DNA from: Poriferisodalis sp965116245
GTDB lineage: Bacteria > Actinomycetota > Acidimicrobiia > Acidimicrobiales > Poriferisodalaceae
Length of the DNA stretch: 64,000 bases
Direction of reading: 5' to 3'
Assembly: GCA_965116245.1 (NCBI GenBank)
Contig: OZ220497.1
Coordinates: forward strand, 2,418,001 to 2,482,000
A program made the translations under genes and the position numbers. Numbering within the stretch: the stretch's first letter is position 1; every line of letters starts with the position of its first letter. Below the pieces are notes generated by a model that had not been told where the DNA came from, did no database searches, and saw nothing but the letters and a program-made list of their open reading frames with translations. This document shows, piece by piece, positions 51,033 to 60,181 of this stretch.

Positions 51033-52703
51033 GTGAGCGCCGAGCCGACGCTGCTCGGCAACACCATGGATCGACAACTGCTGGTGTCGACACTCATTTC
51101 CTATGCGGTGAGAAGCCATTCGGCCACTGAGGTCGTGGCTGTGGACTCAGCGGGCATCACAACGCGCAGCTCCTGGGGGGAGGTGGGCGCCCTCGCCCGA
51201 CAGGTGTCGGCGGCGTTGGCCGCTGACGGGGTCTGTCCAGGCGAGCGCGTTGCCACCATTGCTTGGAACGACCACCGCCACTTGGCCGCCTACTACGGCA
51301 TCACCGGGATCGGCGCTGTGTTGCACACCGTCAACCCGCGACTTCACGACCACCAGATCGAGTTCATCCTCAACGACGCTCAAGACTCGGTGGTATTGGT
51401 GGATCCTTCGTTCATCGAGTTGGCCACCCGAATAGCGCCCCGCACGCCCACAGTGAAGCGCTGGGTAGTGCTCGGCCGATCAGACTCACCTGCTGGACTA
51501 CCCGGCGAAGTCGCTTTTGAGGACTGGATTGCAGCGGCAGAGCGTCCCGCCAACTGGCCCGAGTTTGACGAACGAACCGCAGCAACCCTCTGCTACACAT
51601 CTGGCACTACCGGAAACCCCAAGGGTGTGCTGCAAAGCCACCGCTCAATCGTGCTTCAAACGTGGGCTTGTTGCACCGGCGATGGCCACGACATCCACTC
51701 CGGGCAGTGCGTATTAGGTGCGGTGCCCATGTTTCATGTGAACGGTTGGGCGTTGCCTTTCGCAACTGCCATGTGCGGAGCCAAGCTCGTGCTACCGGGT
51801 CCAGATCTGAGCCCCGAAGCGCTCGTGAACCTCATCGAGGCCGAGGAAGTCACCTTCTCAGCCGGAGTTCCCACGATCTGGCTGGGTGTTGTGAACTACC
51901 TGCGCGCCACCGGTCGCAAAGTGCCCTCGTTGGGCAAATTGGCTGTGGGCGGTTCAGCGGCTCCCCGAATGCTCATCGACACGCTTGAAGACGACTATGG
52001 CGTCACAGTCAGCCACGTCTGGGGCATGACCGAAATGACTCAAGGCACTTCTGGACGCCTGGCGCATCGAATCGAACGCAGCGGCCGCGACGCCCAACGA
52101 GACCGCCAAGCCAAAGCGGGCCGCGAACTCTATGGCATTGAACTGCGCGCAGTTGACCAAGAAGGTTCGGAACTGGCTCGCGACGGGCGCAGCGTCGGTG
52201 AGATACAAGCACGAGGCCCCTGGATGTGCGGCGCCTACTACCGCGGGGCTCTCACCAATCCAGATTCGCTGGCCGACTCCCACACCTCACCAGCCGATGG
52301 CGAATGGCTCAGAACAGGCGACGTAGGCACGCTGGACTCTGAGGGGTATCTGACCCTCACCGACCGGTCAAAGGATGTAATCAAGAGCGGCGGTGAGTGG
52401 ATCAGCTCTATCGAATTGGAAAACGCCGCTCTGGACGCGCCCGGCGTGAACGCGGCGGCTGTCATCGGACTACCTCACGAGCAATGGGGCGAAAGACCTT
52501 TGCTGATTCTTGAACTCGCTGACGGCGCGACTCTTGACGTCGAGGCTGTGTTGCATACGATCCGTCCGCGGGTGGCATCTTGGTGGCTGCCTGACGACAT
52601 CGTGGTCGCCGATGCGATTCCGTTAACCGGCACCGGCACCGGCAAGATTGACAAGAAGTTGCTGCGCACCCACTACGCGCGACACATCTGGCCCCGGCGC
52701 TAG
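51033..52703 (+). CDS. AMP-dependent acyl-CoA synthetase
   Basis: 556 residues from GTG 51033 (ATG 51066 is the alternative; homologues begin shortly before LLGNTMDRQLLVSTL, favouring the GTG). The ANL-superfamily P-loop is LCYTSGTTGNPKGVL (about 190), then VPMFHVNGWALPF, SHVWGMTEMTQ, the ATP-binding TGDVGTLDSEGYL with Asp, and the hinge and Lys GTGKIDKKLLR near the end. Medium- to long-chain fatty acids are likely substrates. The frame from 50808 overlaps the epoxide hydrolase and is not used. Both genes may serve a common degradation route. Confidence 0.93.
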   Translation: MSAEPTLLGNTMDRQLLVSTLISYAVRSHSATEVVAVDSAGITTRSSWGEVGALARQVSAALAADGVCPGERVATIAWNDHRHLAAYYGITGIGAVLHTVNPRLHDHQIEFILNDAQDSVVLVDPSFIELATRIAPRTPTVKRWVVLGRSDSPAGLPGEVAFEDWIAAAERPANWPEFDERTAATLCYTSGTTGNPKGVLQSHRSIVLQTWACCTGDGHDIHSGQCVLGAVPMFHVNGWALPFATAMCGAKLVLPGPDLSPEALVNLIEAEEVTFSAGVPTIWLGVVNYLRATGRKVPSLGKLAVGGSAAPRMLIDTLEDDYGVTVSHVWGMTEMTQGTSGRLAHRIERSGRDAQRDRQAKAGRELYGIELRAVDQEGSELARDGRSVGEIQARGPWMCGAYYRGALTNPDSLADSHTSPADGEWLRTGDVGTLDSEGYLTLTDRSKDVIKSGGEWISSIELENAALDAPGVNAAAVIGLPHEQWGERPLLILELADGATLDVEAVLHTIRPRVASWWLPDDIVVADAIPLTGTGTGKIDKKLLRTHYARHIWPRR

Positions 52704-52781
52704 TGCGTCAAGGCGCTGTCTGGCGTCACGGGTAGGCCGGTAACGTGTCAGTTGGATTACGTTAACTCAAAGGTGTGAGTC

Positions 52782-53084
52782 ATGGCTGCTGGTCGCACAA
52801 CATTCGAGAAACTGCAAAGAGACCGGGTCAAAAAGGCACGCGCTGAGGCCAAGCGCGCCAAGCGCATGGGCAAAGTGCCTGAAAGCGGCCCACTCGTCGC
52901 CGAGACTCCTGAACCAGAAGGCACGGGTGCCGTGCTCAACGGCAATCTGGACGAAGAACTGTCCGCTGCTGACCTGATTCGCCTCGTCGAGGAAGTCCAA
53001 ACACAGTTCGACAACGAAGAAATCAGCTTCGACGAGTATGAGGAGCGCAAAATTGAGCTCCTTGCCCGTTTGCCCACCGACTGA
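52782..53084 (+). CDS. Small conserved protein with SHOCT-like C-terminus
   Basis: 100 residues. A Lys/Arg/Ala-rich start (TFEKLQRDRVKKARAEAKRA), a Pro/Gly/Glu linker, and a C-terminal helical hairpin LSAADLIRLVEEVQTQFDNE, EISFDEYEERKIELL, which resembles SHOCT-type oligomerisation motifs. Small proteins with this layout are frequent in actinobacteria and have no known role. AAAGGTG stands seven bases before the ATG. It is independent of neighbours, ending 37 bases from the convergent enoyl-CoA hydratase gene. Confidence 0.75.
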   Translation: MAAGRTTFEKLQRDRVKKARAEAKRAKRMGKVPESGPLVAETPEPEGTGAVLNGNLDEELSAADLIRLVEEVQTQFDNEEISFDEYEERKIELLARLPTD

Positions 53085-53121
53085 CTTCGTCGTTCGGAAT
53101 CGCCGATCGTTGCCGAACTGC

Positions 53122-53904
53122 TCAGCGGTCCTGCCAGATCGGGTCGCGTCGCTCGGCAAACGCCTTGGCTCCTTCAATGGCATCTGCTGAGGCGAACACT
53201 TCCTCCAGTGCAGGTTGTTGGAAGGCCCAAAAGTCGTCCTCGGAGACACCCAACACGTTGCGTATTAGAGCTTTGGATGCACGCACCCCCTTCGGCGCGT
53301 TGCGTGCAATGCGCTCGGCGAGTTCGACAGCAACGTTGACTGCCTCACCTTTCGGACAGACTCGGTTGACCATGCCGTGCTGATGGGCAACTTCGGCGGT
53401 TATCGGCTCACCTGTCAAAGCCATTTCCATGGCCAAGCCGTAGGGAAGTTGACGCGGCAAACGCAGCAGCGCGCCCGCACCCGCAAAGAGTCCCACACCC
53501 ACCTCGGGGATACCCAGCGACGTCCCCTCCGAAGCCACGATGAGGTCACAAGAGAGTGCGACCTCCAACCCGCCTGCGAGGGCGAACCGCTCAACCGCCG
53601 CGATAAGCGGCTTGGCTGCGCTGCGCTCGGCGATGCCCGCAAAACCACGTCCAGCCGGGTTCGGCATGCCGTCAATCCCGCCCCCACTCACAAACGCCTT
53701 CAAGTCCATGCCTGCGCTAAATCCGCGACCAGCACCGGTGAGTACCCCCACGCGCGTATCGGGGTCGGCATCAAGAGCATCGAGTGCTTCTCCAAGCGCG
53801 TGGGCCATCGCCATATTGAATGAGTTCATCGCATCCGGGCGGTTCAGCGTCAAGATGCGCACATAGCCGCGCTGCTCAACCAAAACCAACGGTTCCTTGC
53901 TCAC
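53122..53904 (-). CDS. Enoyl-CoA hydratase/isomerase family protein
   Basis: 260 residues, crotonase fold. The first oxyanion-hole strand is GRGFSAGMDLKAFVSGGG, the second AAVERFALAGGLEVALSCDL followed by IVASEGTSLGIPEVGVG with one of the usual catalytic Glu positions (PEVG) present. The other Glu of true hydratases is not evident, so isomerase, hydratase and other crotonase activities are all possible. It ends EAFASADAIEGAKAFAERRD as usual. Divergent from the esterase gene over 92 bases. Confidence 0.9.
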   Translation of the reverse strand: MSKEPLVLVEQRGYVRILTLNRPDAMNSFNMAMAHALGEALDALDADPDTRVGVLTGAGRGFSAGMDLKAFVSGGGIDGMPNPAGRGFAGIAERSAAKPLIAAVERFALAGGLEVALSCDLIVASEGTSLGIPEVGVGLFAGAGALLRLPRQLPYGLAMEMALTGEPITAEVAHQHGMVNRVCPKGEAVNVAVELAERIARNAPKGVRASKALIRNVLGVSEDDFWAFQQPALEEVFASADAIEGAKAFAERRDPIWQDR

Positions 53905-53996
53905 AAGTACTCCTTAAATGTCATGGTCAGTGGGGGCCATGGTTATTTGGGGCCCCCGCAGCAGATCAAGCGCCAACAGTAGTATCGCAACACGGT

Positions 53997-55613
53997 ATGG
54001 AACACGGTATGGAACACAGTGGCGGCAGCAACCGAGACTTGGCTGATAGCGACACCGCAGCGTTAGACGAGATTCGAGACCTGCTGACTCGAATCGACAC
54101 TGCTGAACCTGCGGAAGTTCCCATGCTGGTGCAGTTACTGGCACGTGCGCCTCAGCTTCAGTACGCCCAAGGGTCGAACGCCCTGCGCGCCGCACGAACG
54201 CTGAGCATCCACGGCGGCCCTCAGACATTCTCGATCGCGGGCGAGCTGGCCGCTCGGGCCTACCACGACGGTGTGGCCGGTGCTGGTGCCGTTTTCGCAG
54301 AGTGCGCCGACAAGATCAGCTTGCTGAGCGGCAAACCCCAGCAGTTCGGCACAGTGGTAACGACACACCTGGGCGATCTAGTGCTGGCACCAATAGACAG
54401 CAGTGTTGACGACGAGGCTCGTACTCAGATGGGTCTGCCCACACTGGCGCAGAGACGTGCCGAGATTGACCGCCGCAACCAAGAACAGGCCCGTGAGCGG
54501 GCGGCAGATGGTGGCTTGCCGCCGGGACAGCGCGTGTGTCGCATTTGGCGCGACCCCGCCGAGCAGTTCATCGCCGAGCGCCTTGTTGCTGAAAACGCCA
54601 ATACAGGCGACCGCAGTGCCGATGACCGTTACGCCACCGCTACAGCGTGTTGGCACGACGGTGACGAACTCACCCTGGCCTGCCGCAGCGACGCCGCTGG
54701 TGTTCTGCCAGGGCCAGTCTTCGAACTTCCGATGTGGCGCGTGGGCAACGACGATCTGTGGGTTCTGAGCGTGCGTATTGAGCGCCTCCCTGAAGCGGTG
54801 ATCGGCTACGGCTTTTGGCCACTGGACGCCGACGGTGGATTGCTGGGCGGACGAAGAGGCTCAGTACCGCACCGCTTCCGGGGTCCCGCTGCGCCACCAG
54901 AACTGCCCTCACATCCCGACGACGAACTGCGCGGCACCGCCCAACAGCACACACTGGACAGCTCTGCACTGCGAACAAAACGCAGAGTCACTGTGTATCT
55001 GCCGCCCAAGCACTCAAAAGTAGAGCGTCTGCCGGTGCTATACGCAACCGACGGCAACATGATCGCGCCCTACATCCGCCGCTTGGACGCTGGCATCACA
55101 AACTCCACAGTCCCCCGATTCGTCCTAGTCGCAGCTCACGCCGCGCCAATGGCCGGATACGGAAACGAACGAGCCATGGAGTATCTGCCTGGCTTTAGCG
55201 ACGACCATTTCGACCGCCATCAGCGGTTTTTCGTAGATGAGTTGGCTAGCTGGGCCGAGCAGTCCTTTGGTGTCTCCAACGAACGCAGCCAGCGAGGTGT
55301 GTTCGGCGCGTCGGATGGCGGCGGACATGCCCTCGCGGTCGCACATATGCACCGCGACAAGTTCGGCCACGCTATGGCCTATTCGACGGGCATGCCGCCT
55401 AACGAACAGATGAACTGGAACGCTGCCGAAGCGCCGTTCGTGCATCTATGCGCCGGGACGTTGGAAGGCGGTTTTCACCAAGCCACCGAAGCTTGGGCCG
55501 CTTGGCTGCACTTCTCAAAATCGCCACACGAATGGACCGAAAGGGTTTGCGGTCACGACCTCATTCAGTGGATTGAGGAGCTACCCCGCGCAGTCGCCCG
55601 CGCTTGGGGATGA
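53997..55613 (+). CDS. Esterase-family hydrolase with N-terminal DUF6624-like domain
   Basis: 538 residues from ATG 53997 (ATG 54009 also possible). The N-terminal 150 residues resemble DUF6624-type domains (GKPQQFGTVVTTHLGDLVLA, MGLPTLAQRRAEID). A middle beta-rich domain follows. The C-terminal alpha/beta hydrolase belongs to the esterase-D/enterochelin-esterase group: RRVTVYLPPKHSK, LPVLYATDGNMIAPY, the nucleophile in GVFGASDGGGHALAVAH, and the catalytic His in CGHDLIQWIEELP. Substrate unknown; there is no signal peptide. The frame from 53820 crosses the divergent crotonase start and is rejected. It ends near the start of the molybdo-oxidoreductase's 3' end. Confidence 0.82.
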   Translation: MEHGMEHSGGSNRDLADSDTAALDEIRDLLTRIDTAEPAEVPMLVQLLARAPQLQYAQGSNALRAARTLSIHGGPQTFSIAGELAARAYHDGVAGAGAVFAECADKISLLSGKPQQFGTVVTTHLGDLVLAPIDSSVDDEARTQMGLPTLAQRRAEIDRRNQEQARERAADGGLPPGQRVCRIWRDPAEQFIAERLVAENANTGDRSADDRYATATACWHDGDELTLACRSDAAGVLPGPVFELPMWRVGNDDLWVLSVRIERLPEAVIGYGFWPLDADGGLLGGRRGSVPHRFRGPAAPPELPSHPDDELRGTAQQHTLDSSALRTKRRVTVYLPPKHSKVERLPVLYATDGNMIAPYIRRLDAGITNSTVPRFVLVAAHAAPMAGYGNERAMEYLPGFSDDHFDRHQRFFVDELASWAEQSFGVSNERSQRGVFGASDGGGHALAVAHMHRDKFGHAMAYSTGMPPNEQMNWNAAEAPFVHLCAGTLEGGFHQATEAWAAWLHFSKSPHEWTERVCGHDLIQWIEELPRAVARAWG

Positions 55614-55688
55614 ATGCTCCGCTGCCGCGCCGCGCCCACTCCCACAGCGAGGGCTGGCAAAGCGCCGCTGCTGATTCTTGCAAGTGCC

Positions 55689-58622
55689 TTAGGAGTCGAG
55701 GCGGTACGCGTCGGCGCGAGGTTTCATGGGTCGCGCCAGCCACATCGGCCGACGAAGACCACCGGGGCCTGGCGCCGGTCTGGTCATTGTGAGCCACTCC
55801 TCATAGGCAGCCCGGGCACGCTCGGTGTCCACTACGACATCGCCATAGCGATCGTCTGGCGCGGCCGGTCCAACTCGCACTCGCTGGTGCCAGCACTGCA
55901 TGCCCGAAACGGGATCGGGCTGCACCGAGAACGTGAGATTCTGATGCACGCCCGTGTCGTTCCACCAGACCCGATCCGAGTCGGGATCGTCGGAAGCAAA
56001 CGGTGCCATTGAGCCAGTACGGCGCAGCCGCCACACCGTGCCGTCCTGATGAATTTCGGCTGGGCCGCCTGCCCAAGACCTGGGCTTGATGCCTTCAGTG
56101 TTGCCTGCGTTGTTCTTGCCGCGTTTGTCGCCAGTGTTTTGACCCGCGCCGGAACGGTCAGCGGCTCCCCCACTACCAGCGGGGTCTAGACGCCAGCGAC
56201 CCATATGGTGCGAGGCCGCCACCACTCCGGGGCGGATGCCCTCAGTGCGCCAGGCGGAGATAACGAAGTGACCAATACGTGTGCTGATCCGTACCAGACC
56301 TCCAACCTCAATGCCAAGCGCCTCAGCGTCTTTGGGGTGAATCCACAGCGGATGGCGATGGCTGATTTCTGCCAGCCATTTGGCGTTAGCCGACCGTGTG
56401 TGAATGAGGGTGGGTATGCGAAACGTCGGCACCAAGATGCGTTCATCGCCAGCCAAATCCAGACGCTCCCAGTGGACGTGACTAGGTATCCAGCCGGGCG
56501 TTGCGTGTTCGGGCCAGCCCCACTCCGCCAGCGTGGTTGAGTAGAGCTCTAGTTTGCGTGAGGGTGTCGGGAAGCCGCTGCGTGGAGCCCCAGCGACCTG
56601 CACCGCCACCGAGCCGTCGCCTAGCGGAGGCAGTAAACGAGTGGCATCGCGAGTGCTGTCTGGCGGCGGACGGTAGACGGCATCGTCTCCGAGTGCCATG
56701 CCCGCCAATTGCGCAGACTCCACAAGTCGTTCGTGGTGACCATAGGAATCGCCGCGCACGGCATATGCGCCACGGTCACGCATGAACTCAAGTGGTGTTT
56801 GCCCTGCTGCTTTGGCGTCCTCAGCTAGACCTGGCACTTCGTCGGTGAAGATCGCTTCGTAGTACTCATCAATACTGATGGGCTCGCCTGGACGTGTCGG
56901 ACTCTCGAACCACTGCCGAATGCCGAGCGAACCGTCGGAGTCAATGCGCCAAGACAGATCAATCCAAAACTCGTTCTCTTCCCAAACCTCGCCAGGATTG
57001 AACTCGTGCGTGCGGGTGTCAGGACCGAGTGGGGTCCCCCGTAGCTCGGCGTAGCGGCGCAGCACCGGCTGACGAAAGCCCAGCCATTGACCTGCATGAG
57101 TTTCAAACGACGCCAGGTCGTGACGCTCAGAACCGACCCCCATCGGCAATACGTAGTCGGCAAACCAGGCGGTTTCGGACCAAGTCGGTGTGAGTGCAAC
57201 GTGGCAACCCACACGCTGCGGATCGCGCAGCGCTTCTAGCCAGCTAAAGCCATCCGGGTTCGTCCACACCGGGTTGTAGACACGAGTGAAGTACGTGTCC
57301 AGCTTGCCCCGACCTTCACGTAGGAAGTGCGGCAACAGAATCGACATCTCGTGGTGGCACAGCGGGTATTCACGCGGCCACGACAACTCGTTCCACTGCT
57401 CAACCGGGGGTGGCCGCAGCGGCGGTGCTGGTTTGATTTTGTGCCAGCCCGCGCCCGTCGTGCCTCCCACAGTGCCAACCGAACCCGTGAGCACGTTCAG
57501 CAAGAACAAGCACCTCGCGGTTTGCCAGCCACCCAGATTGCCCGCACCCGCCGCACGCCAGTTGTGGGATGCGAAGCGACCCAACGAGGCGCCTATTGAT
57601 TGTGCAATCTCGCGCAGCTCCTCTGCATCTACGCCGCTTAGCTCCGCTGCCCGCTCCGGCGTGTATTGCGCATACTCCTCACGCAAAGCCACCTCCACCG
57701 ACTCAAAAGTGGGTGGTAAATCCGGTCGCGTCTGTTCCAGATACGTCTGCCAGTTAGTCCAACGATGCACGAAGGCGCGGTCCCAAGTACCGGCCTCCAG
57801 CAGCAGATGCGCCAAGCTCAACAAGAGCACCGGTTCGGTGCCGGGCCAGGCCGGTAGCCAGTGATCGGCTTTTGCTCCTGTATTTGATAGCCGCGGGTCA
57901 ACACAGATCACTTTTGCACCGCGCTGTTGCGCCTCAATGATGCGCTGAGCGTGCGGGTTGAAGTAGTGCCCGGCTTCAAGGTGGCTCGAAATCAGGAAAA
58001 TGACCTCGGCGTTGGCGAAATCCGACGAAGGCCGGTCGTGACCCATCCAGGTCGTGTACCCAACGCGCGCGCTTGAGGAACATACGTTGGTGTGGCTGTT
58101 GTGCCCATCAATACCCCAGGCGCTCAGCACCCGCTCGGTGTAGCCGTCTTCGCCTGGACGTCCGACGTGGTACATGATCTCGTCGCGACGGTCCTCGAGG
58201 ATCGCTGATCGAATACGCGACGCAATCTCTGTTAGCGCTTCGTCCCAGCTAACGCGCTCCCATCCGCCTTCACCACGTTCGCCTTTGCGGCGCAGCGGAT
58301 ACAAGATGCGTTCTGTGTCGTGAACCTGGTTGATGGTCGCGGGACCCTTGGCGCAATTGCGACCACGCGATGCAGGGTGTTCAGGATTGCCTTCAAAGCG
58401 GACTACTTGGTCGGTATCGCGGTCCACGTAGGCGACTAGGCCGCAAGCCGCTTCGCAGTTAAAGCAGGTGGTTGGCACCAGCGTGTAGTTCCGCTCCACC
58501 CGCTCGGGCCACGACGCTGCATCCAACTCGGTCCACTGATGCCACTGGCCGTGCGGCACGGCAGCGCGCAGCTCAAGCGCTGAGCTGTCGGTCGCGCCAA
58601 CCCCGGATGTCTCGCCGTTCAT
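55689..58622 (-). CDS. Molybdopterin oxidoreductase, catalytic subunit
   Basis: 977 residues of the DMSO-reductase superfamily. The N-terminal 4Fe-4S ligands are CFNCEAACGL and, after a spacer, GRNCAKGPATINQ. Domain phrases follow: VSWDEALTEIASRIRSA, NSHTNVCSSSARVGYTTWMG (Cys or Ser as possible Mo ligand), VICVDPRLSNTGAKAD, WLPAWPGTEPVLLLSLAHLL, and the C-terminal molybdopterin-dinucleotide domain with HPKDAEALGIEVGGLVRIST. No twin-arginine signal is visible, so the subunit faces the cytoplasm unless it is carried by its partner. Closest in shape to the polysulfide/tetrathionate/arsenate-type enzymes; the electron acceptor is not assignable. Its ATG overlaps the stop of the Fe-S/NrfD gene by four bases. 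Confidence 0.88.
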   Translation of the reverse strand: MNGETSGVGATDSSALELRAAVPHGQWHQWTELDAASWPERVERNYTLVPTTCFNCEAACGLVAYVDRDTDQVVRFEGNPEHPASRGRNCAKGPATINQVHDTERILYPLRRKGERGEGGWERVSWDEALTEIASRIRSAILEDRRDEIMYHVGRPGEDGYTERVLSAWGIDGHNSHTNVCSSSARVGYTTWMGHDRPSSDFANAEVIFLISSHLEAGHYFNPHAQRIIEAQQRGAKVICVDPRLSNTGAKADHWLPAWPGTEPVLLLSLAHLLLEAGTWDRAFVHRWTNWQTYLEQTRPDLPPTFESVEVALREEYAQYTPERAAELSGVDAEELREIAQSIGASLGRFASHNWRAAGAGNLGGWQTARCLFLLNVLTGSVGTVGGTTGAGWHKIKPAPPLRPPPVEQWNELSWPREYPLCHHEMSILLPHFLREGRGKLDTYFTRVYNPVWTNPDGFSWLEALRDPQRVGCHVALTPTWSETAWFADYVLPMGVGSERHDLASFETHAGQWLGFRQPVLRRYAELRGTPLGPDTRTHEFNPGEVWEENEFWIDLSWRIDSDGSLGIRQWFESPTRPGEPISIDEYYEAIFTDEVPGLAEDAKAAGQTPLEFMRDRGAYAVRGDSYGHHERLVESAQLAGMALGDDAVYRPPPDSTRDATRLLPPLGDGSVAVQVAGAPRSGFPTPSRKLELYSTTLAEWGWPEHATPGWIPSHVHWERLDLAGDERILVPTFRIPTLIHTRSANAKWLAEISHRHPLWIHPKDAEALGIEVGGLVRISTRIGHFVISAWRTEGIRPGVVAASHHMGRWRLDPAGSGGAADRSGAGQNTGDKRGKNNAGNTEGIKPRSWAGGPAEIHQDGTVWRLRRTGSMAPFASDDPDSDRVWWNDTGVHQNLTFSVQPDPVSGMQCWHQRVRVGPAAPDDRYGDVVVDTERARAAYEEWLTMTRPAPGPGGLRRPMWLARPMKPRADAYRLDS

Positions 58623-59977
58623 GAGAGCGGCACCTGTTGCGCAGCGCGCAGAAACTGGCGGTCATGTCGCCACAGCCACACCAGCAGCCCTACCGCCAGC
58701 ACTGGTACCCACATGAATACGACGGGGTTGAACCTCATGGCCAGGTACGCGATCCAGACTGCGCCGCCAGCCAACATCGCCTCGCCAACCAGCCGACCCA
58801 CGAGCGCAAGCACCGGAGCATCTGCCCACAGCACTCGGCCTCGGCATTGGCGCAGCAACAACGCCGTGTAGGCGGCCGTGGCTAACGAGAACAGCGCTGT
58901 TGGGCCTATGAGTACGACAAACCACGTCGAGTTGCCCCAAAGCCCAGCGACGCCCCACAACGTCACAAACACAGCATCGGCCATGATGACCCAGGCACCT
59001 GCTGTGATCCAACTCGTGAGCCTTCCTTTGGTGAATAGGTACCAGAAACGCTCCGGCCGTTTCAGATCAGCGATCAGCAGCACGCCAGTGATGGCCAACG
59101 CCACAAGTGCGATTACCGCCGGCCCTGTCGCCACGGCCGCGCGATCGTCCCAGCCCAACAACGTCGCCGCCATAGCCCACAACATGACCCCCGCCGCCAC
59201 GCCCTTAGTCCCGAAGTAGCCAGCAACTTTGGCTCCCCACGGCTCGTTGTGCGCAACGGTGTAGGTAGTGCGCGCGGGCGGTGCTGTATCGCCTGCTGTA
59301 TTGCTGGCAGCAATGCCTGCCGCCGCCCAGGAAGTTGGCCCCTGCGAAGTTGACCATCGGGCATTGCCTGTCCAGTCGGCCCATATCAAGCCATCGTCAG
59401 CCACCGGGCGAGCCAGCGGATCAAGTGCTTCGGGCACCACTCCCGCGTAATGCACCTTGGGCAGGGTGCGACGCTCAGGCGCTCGCACCGGCAGTTCCTC
59501 AACCCGGATCCGCTCAGCCACGGGATCGGCCGGGTCATCGTGATCCACCACCGTTATCGCGCGCGTTGGGCACACCGTCACGCACGCCGGTTCCAGTCCG
59601 ACCTCAAGTTTGTGCTGACAGAAATTGCACTTGTGCGCGGTCCCGGTCTCCGGAGAGATGTAGAGCGCATCGTAGGGGCATGCGTTCATGCAGCCCTTGC
59701 ACCCAATGCAGCGCGAATCATCGAAATCCACCACACCGTTTGATGCCCGAAAGAGCGCTCCGGTCGGACAGATTGAGATGCAGGGCGCATCGTCACAATG
59801 GTTGCAGCGCATCACAGAAAAGTGTCGCTGCGTCCGGGGAAACCCCCCAGTCTCCAAGTAGTTCACCCAAGTTCGGTTGACGCCCAGGGGCACGTCGTGC
59901 TCGCTCTTGCACGCAACCGTGCAAGCGTGACAGCCGATACAAGCGCCACTGTCCAACAAAAACCCGAGGCGCGTCAC
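58619..59977 (-). CDS. Fused four-cluster ferredoxin and NrfD-type membrane subunit
   Basis: 452 residues. Residues 1-190 are a DmsB/PsrB-type protein with four cysteine groups: CIGCHACTVACKSEH, CNHCDDAPCISICPTGA, CIGCKGCMNACPYDA and CNFCQHKLEVGLEPACVTVC. After a linker of about 70 residues, residues 265-450 are membrane helices with FWYLFTKGRLTSWITAGAWV, the NrfD/PsrC pattern, though with about six helices instead of eight or more. Normally these are two separate proteins. It would pass electrons between quinone and the molybdenum subunit encoded next. GTG 59977 is the start. A 204-base gap separates it from the divergent ABC-transporter genes. Confidence 0.87.
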   Translation of the reverse strand: MTRLGFLLDSGACIGCHACTVACKSEHDVPLGVNRTWVNYLETGGFPRTQRHFSVMRCNHCDDAPCISICPTGALFRASNGVVDFDDSRCIGCKGCMNACPYDALYISPETGTAHKCNFCQHKLEVGLEPACVTVCPTRAITVVDHDDPADPVAERIRVEELPVRAPERRTLPKVHYAGVVPEALDPLARPVADDGLIWADWTGNARWSTSQGPTSWAAAGIAASNTAGDTAPPARTTYTVAHNEPWGAKVAGYFGTKGVAAGVMLWAMAATLLGWDDRAAVATGPAVIALVALAITGVLLIADLKRPERFWYLFTKGRLTSWITAGAWVIMADAVFVTLWGVAGLWGNSTWFVVLIGPTALFSLATAAYTALLLRQCRGRVLWADAPVLALVGRLVGEAMLAGGAVWIAYLAMRFNPVVFMWVPVLAVGLLVWLWRHDRQFLRAAQQVPLS

Positions 59978-60181
59978 GGCTACACAGTCTCGCAGCTAGC
60001 GGTGCCAATCAGTCACCAGATGCACCAACTATTGACTGCGCACTTCGGGGCCGGAATCCCCGGCGGATCTCTCAGCGGCGTGCCGGGTGAATCTTGCGGG
60101 TGAAGCGGTGGCGTAAATCGTGGATTCCCAACAGGTGCCGCCAGCGCGCCTATGGTCAAGCGGCGAATGTCTGGGGGACCT

